From assembly GCF_964204645.1 (NCBI RefSeq), contig NC_134028.1, positions 2,764,501-2,828,500 of the forward strand: DNA of 64,000 nucleotides, in the 5' to 3' direction. Positions 12,377-24,611 of this stretch are shown here, one piece after another (position 1 is the first letter of the stretch; each line of letters begins with the position of its first letter). The position numbers were made by a program, and so were the translations under genes. Under the pieces are notes generated by a model. That model saw only the letters and a program-made list of their open reading frames with translations. It was not told where the DNA came from and made no database searches. The stretch is from Tubulanus polymorphus (lineage: Eukaryota; Nemertea; Palaeonemertea; Tubulaniformes; Tubulanidae).

Positions 12377-12697
12377 AGGGGATCATCCATTCACAAAGGT
12401 ACCGGGGTAGTCTCCTGGAAGAAATCTAATTTCTCAAATGCATGTACATTGGATCGATAGAAAATTAAAAGCCTATCTACAGTAGTCTCCGTTTACCCCT
12501 TATATGATAAGGATAATCGCGTGCTCCGGATGATATGTTACAGATTTTCTTACTCCATTTCATGGTGATAACCACCCATCCAAGCTCTGACTTCCCCAGA
12601 ATCTGCGCACCGGTACCTCTGAGAGAATTGGTCCAGCGAGATCTGAGGCAAGCAGTCTCTTGTACCGTACATTCGCATGATAATGGATGATCGCCCT
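12377..12697. mobile_element. MITE-like element with AGGGNGATCATCCATT ends
   Basis: The left end reads AGGGGATCATCCATTCACAA and the right end, reversed, AGGGCGATCATCCATTATCA. These are terminal inverted repeats about 320 bp apart, and both continue imperfectly inwards to a GTAC. There is no reading frame of note. An AT-dinucleotide run (12701-12722) directly abuts the right end. Confidence 0.6.
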
Positions 12698-13785
12698 GTG
12701 ATATATATATATATATATATATACACAGTGCTAAAATGAAATATTTCTGCTGTAAGATTTAGTCTTCCTAATATGGGGGATCAGGTGTTTGATGTTCTTT
12801 TGATATGTCTGAATTGTGATAAACATACATGTATACTGCTTACATGTTATTTGTATTAATACATTTTCGACTGCAGCATTCAGATAGAAAAGTCCTAATT
12901 TCAGTCTTAAGCTGTTTTTGTCTCGAGAGTTCGCTTTGTAACTAATGTGTCCATTGAATCAATGAGTATACTACGTGTACCCGGTAAATGACGAGGCATA
13001 TTCCTCCATATTTATATATACTTGTATGTATGAATGATTATGCAGTAACCCGCACCTCCGAGATTTTGGTGCTGTGAGACAATGGCTTAACTAATCCATA
13101 CCTATTCACATCTATCGTCTGTCGTCTAATGTGGACAAAAAATAACATAGATTCTACTAGAATAATGTAGTTTAGTTACATTTGCGACTTGTTTGACAGT
13201 TTGTATGTCCAGTGACTAATTCAATAGTTTATTAGAAAAATACTCAGCTGCCAGTGCTCGGTTTTTGCATGTATATCTAGTCTTTCAATATACTCTTGTA
13301 AACTAGACATTTCACGTATTCTACTCTTCAATTATTATATTAAGATAAACATGGATTATTTATGTTATTATAGAGGTTATGTGCAGAGATTCTCATCAGG
13401 AAGTTGTGAAAGTGTATGTAAGAGTTGGATATTGAATCTATCATTGATTTCTTCACCTCTTCAAATCAGTAGAGCTTTAAACGATTAGAAACATAGATGA
13501 TTATTGTTCATCATAAAACCTTTCGAAATTTAGTGGAAAATTGACATATATGTAAAGTTATGAGATCAGTGGTGCTAAACATTTTTACATCGAGATTGTA
13601 TCAGTCTTTTTAATGAGAAATTATCATTAACTGTGTTGTAAATATCATTTCAATGATGCCATATGTTGGTGCTCCCTCACGTAATCAAGGAATGTTTCTT
13701 ATCCGGCTAAGATCTTTTCGTTATAGACTTTATTAATATTGCTACATATTATGTTCACCAATTTAGATAATTAATGTAATGAACA

Positions 13786-13791
13786 AATAAA
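13786..13791 (+). terminator. Candidate distal poly(A) signal of the ALP-type gene
   Basis: AATAAA about 2.1 kb after the stop codon, followed by T-rich sequence. A reverse-strand AATAAA (TTTATT at 13812-13817) lies only 20 bp further on, facing the convergent gene at 15219-18249. Confidence 0.4.
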
Positions 13792-13829
13792 TATTGCATT
13801 ATTTGCTATTCTTTATTTACAACGGATAA

Positions 13830-15218
13830 ATTGTTACTTTCATGTTTTTATCGTGGTGATGGGAAGCGAATCTTGGTTTCTGTACATGGAATTCTTCTCT
13901 TGGAATTAAAAAGATACGCGGCTTTGTCATAAGAGTTCTAGGAAAAGAACTCCAGTGTAAAATCACCTGCCATAGTTCGAACCAACGGGTAATCGTCCTT
14001 CGCCTAGGAAAACGACTGTATCACGGTACATGATGGATGATGACCATTCCTTCTCTAGAAAACGTAATCCTCGCAGATTTCCTCCATCACAAAATCTGGA
14101 TCCAGAAAGAAAAACGAACAACGAACAATGTTTTTAAAGACAACACGTGTATCATATCTTTTTACAATCAGTTGAGTATGGATATAATATCGATAGATCT
14201 CAAAATAATAACGATTTCGCGTTTTAAACACGATCGAGTCCATTCATAGTTATGACTGGTAAGCTTTGTTAATAATGATGATAATTAGTAAATAATTGAT
14301 AATTGTGTTAAATATGATTTAATATGGAAATACTGTTGTTCTTCTAACTAAAACCTTTATTGAAATTTAGCACCAATTGACCAGACAGACCCCGTTTAAT
14401 AGCGGCTGCGACTCCCAACGTTATTACAAAACTATCCACCTATGAATAAAATAGACATCCAATAAAAAGAAATCTTCCTGCAGTTTGGACAAATAAACTA
14501 CAGTCGATCCGACCTGGGGCAAAAGCTCCGGGCAGCGTTCCGTACGTATTTCAGCGCGTAGCAAAAATATGTTTCTTTATATCGTGTTGTGCGCTGTGCA
14601 TGTATAATGTGTCATTCAAAATTCTATGCACCCGCTTAAAGATACTTTCAAGCCCTTCCATGATACATCTTTTACCGAAATTCCAAAAATATAACTTAAA
14701 TTGCCAGTTACTGGGTTAAACGTGTGAAAACAAGGAGGTAATTGAAAAGTGTCGAGTTCCACCACATTCGTGCGCGCGAAATTTGTTGAATCGAGTTTAT
14801 TTAGGGATAAAGCACGTGCTGCTGAGTTTACGTGAATAAATAATCATGCCACGTTTTAATTAACATCTTCTTATCGTGTTTGAATTTATAAATAGCTCGG
14901 TTCGTAGGCGGAAAATATATCTTATTTCACACATTAAATTCTAAACATAGAATGTTTTGATTATAAAACACATCATATCATACGCGTCCTTCACGTCACG
15001 TATCCAGAAATTGAGATTGGTGTTAAAATCCTACGAAATGAGACGGGTTAACTTCGTTATCTTTTGCAAGCACATCAGAGGCGAGGGATTGCAATTAGCT
15101 TTATTGCGGTAGTTTATGTTGAAACACACTCTCCAACCGTTCGTCAAAAACCGCAGATTAAAGAGTGTGAATCAGGGTTGAGTATTTGCACATTCATCGG
15201 TTCGCATTCCGGTTTAGT
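13830..15218. other. Space between convergent genes; probably includes the 3' UTR of the minus-strand PDZ gene
   Basis: No exon or repeat recognised. Reverse-strand AATAAA signals occur at 14796-14801 and 14356-14361. Either could end the transcript of the minus-strand gene whose stop is at 15219-15221. Confidence 0.4.
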
Positions 15219-18200
15219 TCAGTCTTGCTGGTCGAGGATCGTCGGAGGCCTTTCTCCTGAAAAATTACAAAAAAAAGATTTTAATGTACACTTCGTAGAA
15301 TTTATGATGATCATTTTATATTCATTTTATGGCAAAATACCTGTTGCTTCAGACTCGTCTAAATGCATTTGTAGCATTCTAAAAGATCTCGATTGTAAAT
15401 GTTTATTTTCTTCACCAGTTCCCTCCCAGTGAATACTTTCTTCTTCGGGTTGTTTCGGAGCAACATTGGCCGGTTGTGCCGCAATATCCATAGCATTCCT
15501 AAAATCATCACAATCAAAACAATTAAATCTACCATAATCGAGAATATTTCAAATTTCACGATCATCCAGCATCTAGAAACTAGAACATTAAACTGAGTAT
15601 ACATTAACCAGGTTAAGTCTAATTCCAGGGTGGATCCAGCAACCATTTTCCATTGTATTCCGGATTTAGAAGGGCACGTGATATTCTGGACAGGGCACCC
15701 TCAGTCATGCCTATCCATGTGCCATGGGCTAATCATACACTCTTGATGAAATGTCGTAAGACTGTATACATGGTGTACTGACGAACATTGTTTGTAGAAT
15801 TGTTATTTTTTACAATGGCAGAAATTCATATAAGGGCATTTTCCCACTATATTCCGAAATGGCCTGAATCTACGGCCTGATTTGTGAAGTTTTCCCTACT
15901 TACTTTTGTACTAACAAGTCTAAATCACATCCAGATCTGATGATTTCCATTTTGGCCTGTTCATGTGACATGCCGCAGGCCTGTGTCCGAGCAATACGAA
16001 GCAAAACATCTCCCGGTTGCAAACCTGCCTTATGGGCTATACTGTTCTTCGTTATCTATAAAGAAAGGGGGAGACGGGTAAGACTTTGACTATATATGAT
16101 TAAAATGGATATTTATAAGGCCTCGTCTGGGCGAAACTCGTAAACCGTATTCCGTTCGTGCCTAACAGACGAACAGTTTGACAGTAGAAACACACTATAA
16201 AGGATAACGCCCGCAAAATTGTGTTTAGTTTCAAACAAGAAATCTTAACCGCAAATCTCCACACAATTACTCTTAGATCCCTCAAAACGTTTCATTGGCG
16301 TATTAATGTTATGGAATGCTTTTTGAATGTAATATTAGCATAATAACTTGCAAAAATATTTTTCTCTGGTGGTTATGCAAGTAGTTGGTGGTATGGTTGG
16401 GGGTATACACTGACTGCAACCTGTATAAATCTCCTGATACAAAAATAACTGACAGTGTTAGTTGTTGTTTGAGCTCTCAGCATACTCCAAGGGTTTAGAG
16501 AAACGAGAGAAACAACGATGCGTCTTTCTTTTCACCGCATCCAAAAACAAAAGAGCTCCCAAGGACATCATGGAACCTAGCGTCATGCAAATCCTACTAC
16601 CCAAAACATAGATTCCAATTAAATAAGATTCAGATATTTGCAGATTAATTTAGCACAGTCTGGAAGTCAATCGAGTGCAGCCGAGAAGGCCACTGGGTTC
16701 AGCAAAAATCTCTTTGAGAAAATTGAACCGAAAATTGTTAATTCTCCTAGACCGTGACATCTGCTTGCGTAATCTAGTTAAGTGAGTGTAACAAAATGGA
16801 GAACACGTGGGAGTTGTTTTAGATACTGATATTAGCATCCCTAGATGTGTAATAGAAATAACTAACTAGTACTGAGCCGGATAGATGTACGGTAGGGTAT
16901 ATAGATCAGCAGCGTGGTGTGGTACTGTGGTATAGCGGTAGTATAACTGCACTGGGGATGCGATAACAAGATGCATTCCTGTCCTTATATGGGGGCTCGT
17001 ACTTATGTTACATCTCTCATTCATCCCTACGGCAACAAGTGGTAGGATCCCATTTTACACAATGCCGAATAGTCGAATGAATAATATGCATTTTCATATA
17101 GTAATCTATTGTTTTTTCTAAGACTTTATACCGTAATGTGAATTTGTTGAGTTTCGTGAATGTAAAATAGAAACATTTTCTGTCACTTCTGGCAGAAGGC
17201 TAAGAGTAAGAGTAGAATATACCGGATACCAGTTAGAATACCGTGTAACAGTTCTCTTTCACGCCTAAATTGTTTTCATTTGTATATCTATATTTTTTTC
17301 TAAAAACTTTATTTTTTACGCCAAGAGTTTTGCAAATCTAAGGAGATACATTCGCAAGCTTTTGGCACCCAGCAATGATAGACTGGAGCGTACCATCTGT
17401 TTACCGAATGAAAAGTATTTTTTTTTTATTTGAAAGCCAACGAACTACGTACATGCTGCTTGCTCTAGGTTTTGAAATCGGGGGCTAAAATGACAAAATA
17501 GACTACCGCGGGTGACACTAATCAAAAACACTGATTGCGCCAATAGGCCATCACTCGGTCACACAAGATTAGCTTCCGCACTATCTTTTTCTCGTTCAGC
17601 TAGTTCATAAATACACACAGCCTATATATGAATTAGTTAATTTCTATATTCCCACGTGTGTAATTACGGAACCCGTCTGAATACGGGTGAACTCTGTATC
17701 GTACCATTATCTCAGCTACACGTATCAGTTTACAGGCGTAATTTCGATACTTTCAGCGTTGGTAGAATAAAATAATGTTTATCGTCGTGACCTTTGGATA
17801 GTTATCTCGGAATTCAGCTTCGTACGCTGATATAGGGGGAATAATGCATTATACGTGGGCCGATTACAAAATCTCTGTCAGAGAATTACTTTTCACATTC
17901 GATCATCAATAATTCCTTAATGAACAGGATAACTGTTTTGTAGAACGCAAAAGCTAGTTTCGTTTCGGCTTTACCTACGAATGTTTTTGTTCTAGAATTT
18001 TTATGGGGGGCAAAATGAAATAACGCAATTGACCTGAAATTCTAATATGACATTAACACAGTTGAGGGTACTTACAACTCAGTTACAACACGAGAGAGAG
18101 GGAGAGAGAAGATGATATACCTCAATGCTGCAACAATCGAGTCTTACCTTTTGAATGTACAAAGGTTTTCCGAATTCAGCCCCGCCGTTCAGTCGAAATC

Positions 18201-18249
18201 CCCACGATGCGGAACTATCATTCCTCCTTAGTTGATATTCCTGGGCCAT
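15219..18249 (-). CDS. LIM-less PDZ protein of the ALP/Enigma family
   Basis: Four exons on the minus strand, in transcript order: 18249-18148, 16055-15904, 15498-15341, 15256-15219, encoding 149 aa. The PDZ domain fills residues 1-85, with the loop SWGFRLNGG; serine replaces the usual proline before WGFRL. Exon 2 is 152 bp, as in the two plus-strand paralogues. Residues 120-132 read QSRSFRMLQMHLD, the conserved segment found between PDZ and LIM in PDLIM proteins. The last exon adds 12 codons ending ILDQQD then TGA. No LIM domain follows: no further exon with paired cysteines was found downstream. LIM-less family members exist in other animals, for example fly Zasp66/67. Likely a short actin/alpha-actinin adaptor or competitor of the longer paralogues. 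The last exon rests on phase and a good polypyrimidine-CAG acceptor. Confidence 0.85.
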
Positions 18250-21200
18250 TTTCGTGTTTAAAAAATTCTAAAATTTGGAGGAATCGTACCACAGTGATAG
18301 CAGCACTGGGAAGCTGGCTAACTGGGACACCCGAGTACTGACGTCACTGAATGTGGAGTGCGCTGCAAGTGTTAGTAGTTTATTGGCGCGTAGTTTGGTG
18401 GAGTCGGAATTAACATAAATATAGGGTAAATCAAAAGCTGCGAAACATCCTTTAATTCACGTTCATCGCCCTTAAAAATGGGCGTGGTTTCCAGGCCCGG
18501 TGTAGCCAGGAATTTTCCTAGCGCGCAGCTCTTTTTAGGTAAAACATTTCTAGTACGAAAACACTATACGTACATCCTCGAATCCAGTCCACAGGCCCGG
18601 AACCCGCTAGTGCCGGGACATTCCGAGAGCTAATGACCATTTAACTTCAGACCACGGAAATGGCAATAAAAAATTGAATCATGTCCACGGTCAATGTGAT
18701 CTGAATTGTAATACATTACCATGATGACAGAACGATCGAGAAAGATTTGATGATATCCTCAAGGACTAGCTGCACTCGGCAATGGGGACGGTCAGATTGA
18801 GATTGGATCAGAATATTAGGACTAGCTTTTGTAAAAGTTGACGGAAATTTTATGGGACATTTTTGGCCTGCTTTTGACAATTCCAGGGGACAATTCTTGC
18901 CCTACTTGCATTGACATTTTGTTTATCCTCGCCATCGAGAGTTCACGAAAAATTGACAGATCCAAGGAAATTCTGGATCATGTGTCGTTGAAGTTTTACG
19001 GGGATCAGTAAAAATACAAAAGATGATGTAATTATTCTAGATTTGTTCCATTCATTCAGCGGTTGCGTTACGGTCTTCTTATATAGTATTGTAAAATTTT
19101 CAGAACGCAACGATCAAAATCTTCACGATTTTTACTATCGATTTCGACTCATCTCACCGACTCAGCCTTTTCAAGAAATGAATAGATACAAAACTAGCGG
19201 ACATGCGACGTGAAGTGCGGCCAGTTCTTTAGTTCATCGGTTATTTCAATAGAGAAGTGGGAAAATATCGAGGTGACTCTCCAACCCTTTACTTCACTGA
19301 GATTCTTGGTACACTGACTGACCCTGTCCTGGGTCGTAGAGTCCTAGTCGAGGACGATGGCCATGGCATATCAACGCCGCGGCGGGCCACACGGGACTCC
19401 ACGATACGAGCCCCATGCGTGAGGTTTCTCTGACGTAGCTAATGCTACGTCTTTTTGAAATGACAATACCGGTATATCGTGTTGATATTTCAAAATAAGA
19501 GTTTGCCACCTAGAACGAAAGGACAAGACACTTTTCCGGGCCGCTCGAAACTTTTCTAATTACGGGGTTCGATCCTGATTTCATTCAAGAACGCGACACT
19601 GGTAAGCGAATGTACTTCGAATAGATGGCGCTCTGGAAGCTTGTGGAATAAACAATTCAATATGGACATCCTGAAAAAATTTAGTTTTGCCTAGAAAATG
19701 ATGAATTTTAAAGTTTTATGTCATTGGTCTGGCTTTGAAACGGAGGTATTTTCATGTTGATTGTGCATAGAATTGTTATTTGATTATTGGTTTACCAGTG
19801 AATCTACGTGCATAGGCCTTTCAGCGTTTATTAATTGTTTTTTTTTTGTGTCGTGATTGTGGTGAGTGTTGCGGACACCACTGACAGTTTATCGAATCGG
19901 TCAGCTGTGGACCTTGAGATAGAGCAGTTTTAAACGGTGTCTCTAATGACGGTTATGTACCTTAATCTAACGATGACCATAATCCATCAGTGCCAATCAG
20001 TACACACCCACCACGGCGAAAAGCCGAGTGCTGTGGTCTTACCTCACAAGACAGAAAGGCAGATTCCATTTTATGCCATATTAACTGCAGTTTAGGTATC
20101 CCTAATGGTTATATGTACCTTGAACCTTACCATAACCCTAGCCCTGAGGCCCAACGGTACAGTTCCTAATAAAAATATTAGCATTAACGTGTTACTCTGT
20201 AGGCCTAGATATATTTTGATATACCTACCTTTTATTCTGGGAACCCTATCATAGTTATGGAGGTATCCCCGTTTAAGATTCCCCTCATATTACTATTCCC
20301 CCCTATTACAGTGACGCTATAAACTCACTGCTGGTGACATCATAGGCCGGAACTATAAGAACAAGTGGACATGTCATAAACCACTGCATTATTGGGATCC
20401 TGGTCTTGAAATTCTGAGAAATACAGTGATTTTTAATTCAATAGATTACGTCATTTGTGAGAGGTGTGGATCTACATTTTTACCAAATGATCTCTTAACC
20501 ACAGGTTATCATCCGCACCTTTATGTCAATTATATGAAATCATCGGTTATGAGCAATTCTTAAGTGGGGGTTGGCTGTATAATTTTCCTAATAACTAATT
20601 GTCAGCAGACAGAGGAAGTAGTTTATTAAGGTGTACAGACTTGTAAATGTAAAGAAGATACTGTGATGCTGTTACACACTTTCTCTCTCCTGAAGATTGT
20701 GGTTGTGTGAAATGTAACAATGGGCATTGAGGTGGGTAAAATAACCAAATCAACTGGTGTACTATTATGTAAATCAAAATTGGTAAATTGTTTGGTGAAA
20801 TTGTTTTTAAACTCATGATTGATTTGTCCAGCAGGGTGTGTGACAGATTTCCATAATTCACGTGCCTCTCATGAGGCGTCTTCTGGTTTGAATCACAGCA
20901 AGGAAAAAATCTGCTACTAAACAATCCCATGATATTTATTCTGTAGATGACTGTGTTATCATGACTTTTAGAAATTATATATCAGATGATCATGCGTACA
21001 GCTCAAGAGTACAGCTCAATGTGTCAGCAGCGTCTGAATTAAAATGTATCTCCTTTACGAGAGTTACAATGTTTCATGAAAGATTCAGAAAATCAAGTCT
21101 CTCGATGAACTCAGATCAGATGGTAGATCTTCAGGGTTCATGCATCAGTGTAGTTTTTATTAACACATTATTTCATTAAGATACAAGCAGTTATGGATAG

Positions 21201-22130
21201 ATTTGAATTGAATTTGCCGATATCACTGTCCGAATGCACATATTTGACCCTCATTTGCTGCAAGCGTAATCCGCCTCCATTGCCGCAGTTTTGGTTGCAT
21301 GGGAACTGCACAGCTATACAACTAGCTAATTGAATTTCTACACTCTTTAAGGACAGACTTTTATCCGATAATTTGATTGTCGTCTCCTTTACCACATTTG
21401 ATAATTAAAACGGTTGATTAGAAAACAGTTATTGCATACATTTCAATTTCAGTTACATATATAGGTAATGGAACATCATTATTAATACACTGATTATAAA
21501 GAAAAGCGTAGCCTTACATAATGTGAATAGATCAATAGATAAATCACTGGTGGGTTCATTTTATGCAGTGTTCCCCATATGCTGGAATTATAAAGGAGAT
21601 CGTAGTTGATGAAGAAGCAAGGTTTTCGATCCCTCAAAAAGTACAGAAAAATTAGCTTAATTTTGGTGTAGGCCTAATCTATTTTTCACATAAGCTCAAT
21701 ATATTTCGAAGCAATTTTTTAGCATTGTCAGAATATTGACATCCACCTGTGATAGGGGCAGCAGATATTTTATAAGCGGTGGCTAATTTTCAGAGGGATG
21801 GATGTTAAAATGAAAGCGGTTGCCAAACCTCTAAAACCTGTTATAAATGGAGAACACTATGTAACTAAAGTAGGATAAGAAGAAACAAAAAAAACTGAAG
21901 TTTGTAAGAAACTGATCCCTTAACTCTTTTCCCCGTTGTGTTGTAGAAGGTTTGAATTTCTATGTCCACGCATTAAGAAGATTTACTGGAGAATTTACAG
22001 AATTAAAAAGTCGTCTGTAACAATGTGAATCGATAATAGAAGCTGATAGACGTCTAATACTTCCCGGTTTTAAAAATTCATCATCAGTCGATGATATACA
22101 GGTCGTAGTTAGGTTGTCATGCGTGCGAGA
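18250..22130. other. Intergenic region between divergent genes
   Basis: This holds the promoter of the minus-strand PDZ gene near its left edge. No coding exon recognised. The longest frames (20595-20930 minus, 111 codons; 20961-21179 plus) have no family resemblance or splice support. Scattered unmatched segments may be old transposon remains. Confidence 0.45.
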
Positions 22131-22131
22131 G

Positions 22132-22158
22132 AGTGTGTGTGTGTGTGTGAGTGTGTGG
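22132..22158. repeat. GT-rich microsatellite
   Basis: A short (GT)n run interrupted by GA, about 27 bp, immediately before the small frame at 22181-22345. Confidence 0.7.
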
Positions 22159-22180
22159 GTCGGTTGCGACATACAACGTT

Positions 22181-22345
22181 ATGGAAACGAATCATTATCA
22201 ACTGAACAATCAATACAGACAGGCTGCTGACGGCTGTACGACTCCCGGGGCCTTATTCGAACACCTCGGTATTCGTGCATGCCGGTGTTCAGTTTTTGCC
22301 GAACAACTGGACAACATTTCAACCGAGGAATTCGATGATTTTTAG
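22181..22345 (+). CDS. Small ORF, 54 aa, possible uORF or orphan gene
   Basis: ATG to TAG, 54 codons, with an in-frame upstream ATG extending it to 22151. The product begins METNHYQLNNQY, has three cysteines in its middle and ends with the acidic STEEFDDF. I do not recognise it. It sits 620 bp before the start codon of the MARCH-like gene on the same strand, so it could be an upstream ORF in a 5' exon. A chance frame is equally possible. Confidence 0.2.
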   Translation: METNHYQLNNQYRQAADGCTTPGALFEHLGIRACRCSVFAEQLDNISTEEFDDF

Positions 22346-22963
22346 CTAAGATGGTTTATGTAGAAGGCTATTTTGTTCGAATGATTGGTTTCTGCGATCG
22401 TGATTGTAATTAAGTTGATATTCGTGAATTGTCGGATGATTTCTATCATAGATAAAAAACTATCAATCGAATCTGATTTGTTGTGAATTATATATACATT
22501 TTATTAGTTTCTGTGGCGTGTGAAACTAATGGACATCTTTTAGAGTGAAATTTGTCGATACTGATCTTTAACTGGCGATATTGAATGGAATGTTTTAATG
22601 GCTGTGACCGCTATATTCAACTGATGATTATGTATCGCACTTATAGGTAACATGTGGTAATTTATACATTACGATATCATTATTATTAACTATCGTCGCT
22701 GGTTTCCATTCGACGTGACAATTCTATCTATCCTCAAACATTATCGAATCCTCGGATGAATGTTGCTCGGATGACGTTCGTTTTGTAGATCGCGATGCAA
22801 CGACTATCGCCGCTTCATAGGATAACTTCACCGCCAGATCGATATTCAATTTATTATTTTGCATTGAAATGATTTATAATGTCCGTCATTTTCGGTGTAT
22901 TCAGGATCCGTAAATTGTAACGTAACAATCGCGAATATAGAATTTAATAGTTAAGGCGGAACA

Positions 22964-24531
22964 ATGACCGACAAGGAAAAACAGAAGAATAAACAAATGA
23001 ATGAAGTTATTCTAACTGCTGTTAATCTGTTCAATGCTCAGGTAATATCTATGATTATGTTTAGTTCTATGTAAGGTATCCCTATTGACCTTTAGGAGCT
23101 ATAAGTAAATCACCTCTTTTGTAAGCAATCTTTTCATGACACTCTCCTAAATTCAAGTTGTTTTTATGAGACACTACTAATTTTATCAGTGCCCTGAAAA
23201 GCCGGGTTCATTTATCTGCTAATCTATCAGAGACATCAATAATGCTACCTCAGAACTGGTATTTATTATGACCCAAGTTTTTGTTTGGTTTCTGTTTATT
23301 CAAATATACGGAATCTGTTTTTCTCTTAGAGTTCGTAAGGGACGTATCCAGCATCTTATCCTGAATACCACTTTAAGACAACCATTGATCAAACACTATA
23401 ATCGTGTTATGACCATAATCTAAGTGATCTCAAAATGATAATGAAACATAGTACCGGTATAAAGTCTGAGATCGTTCCCTTGCGCTAGTAGTTTATTTCA
23501 CGTTTTGACTGTGTTCTAATTGTCATCTTCAGGAATACTATTTTCCTGTTTTCCTGAAGATGACTGTTTAGAACTTCTCTATAGATTGACATTATCACAG
23601 CGCCAGGGGAGCTGGATGCCGAGAAAACACCGTCAGATGCATTCCGAGCGTTTTGGAGATGTTAGATTTAATTCTCCACACATTGATCCAAAATACTTGA
23701 GAAATGAATCGATTCTAGTGTTTGATGTTCGTCTGTTCATCTCCTTTTTTTCTATTTCGTTGAAGATTTATTTACCCAGTATTGTTTATAGCTGACTGAT
23801 GAATCTATCTCACCGGATTCATTTAAATGGTGGCCACTTACGTACCTAGAAATCAGGGAATTTTTTTTTTATCAAAAAGTCGGAAAAGAAGCTTAAAAGT
23901 CAGGTAAATTTATTGAGATCGCTTGTAGAATCAAACAGTTTTTGTATATGTGTTATATATTTTGCTGTGGTCATTGATTCGATTCTTAGCTTGGATTCTT
24001 CGAGTCAGGTAACACAACATGCATGTCAGGGAATAATCAGGGAAAAAGTAAGTCGAATAAATGTGGCACCCCCTGATTTAACTTAGAAATCATTTTATTG
24101 TATATTTTCAGGAGACATTACATCCGAACTCTCCGAGTCCACCGACGGCTGCGGAGAGATGCGACTCGACGCTTTCGAACGTTTCCAATTGGGGTGCAGA
24201 TATTTGTCGGATATGCCACTGCGAGTCGGAGCCCGATTCACCGTTAATTTCTCCGTGTTTATGTTCGGGAAGTTTGAAATACGTGCATCAGATGTGTTTA
24301 CAACAGTGGATTAAAAGTGCCGACACGAAATCATGTGAACTGTGTAAATATGTATTCGTAATGAAAGCCAAAGTGAAACCTTTTCGAAAAGTAAGTTAAG
24401 TAAAAGTTGCGTCGCGAGGGTCAGTGTTTCCAATTAGGGGTTTCAAAGGGACATTTTTATATCCATCCTTCTGAAAATCATCCACCCATGTTTGAAATTT
24501 CTGCTAATTTTTCTATACATGTATATCAAGT

Positions 24532-24611
<80 letters not shown>

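Noticed and set aside
16921-17010. tRNA-like segment with an A-box-like TATAGCGGTAGTATAACTGC
   Set aside because: No B box at the right distance and no cloverleaf; at most a SINE remnant.
20595-20930. 111-codon minus-strand frame
   Set aside because: No recognisable motif, no splice context and ordinary composition for AT-rich non-coding DNA.
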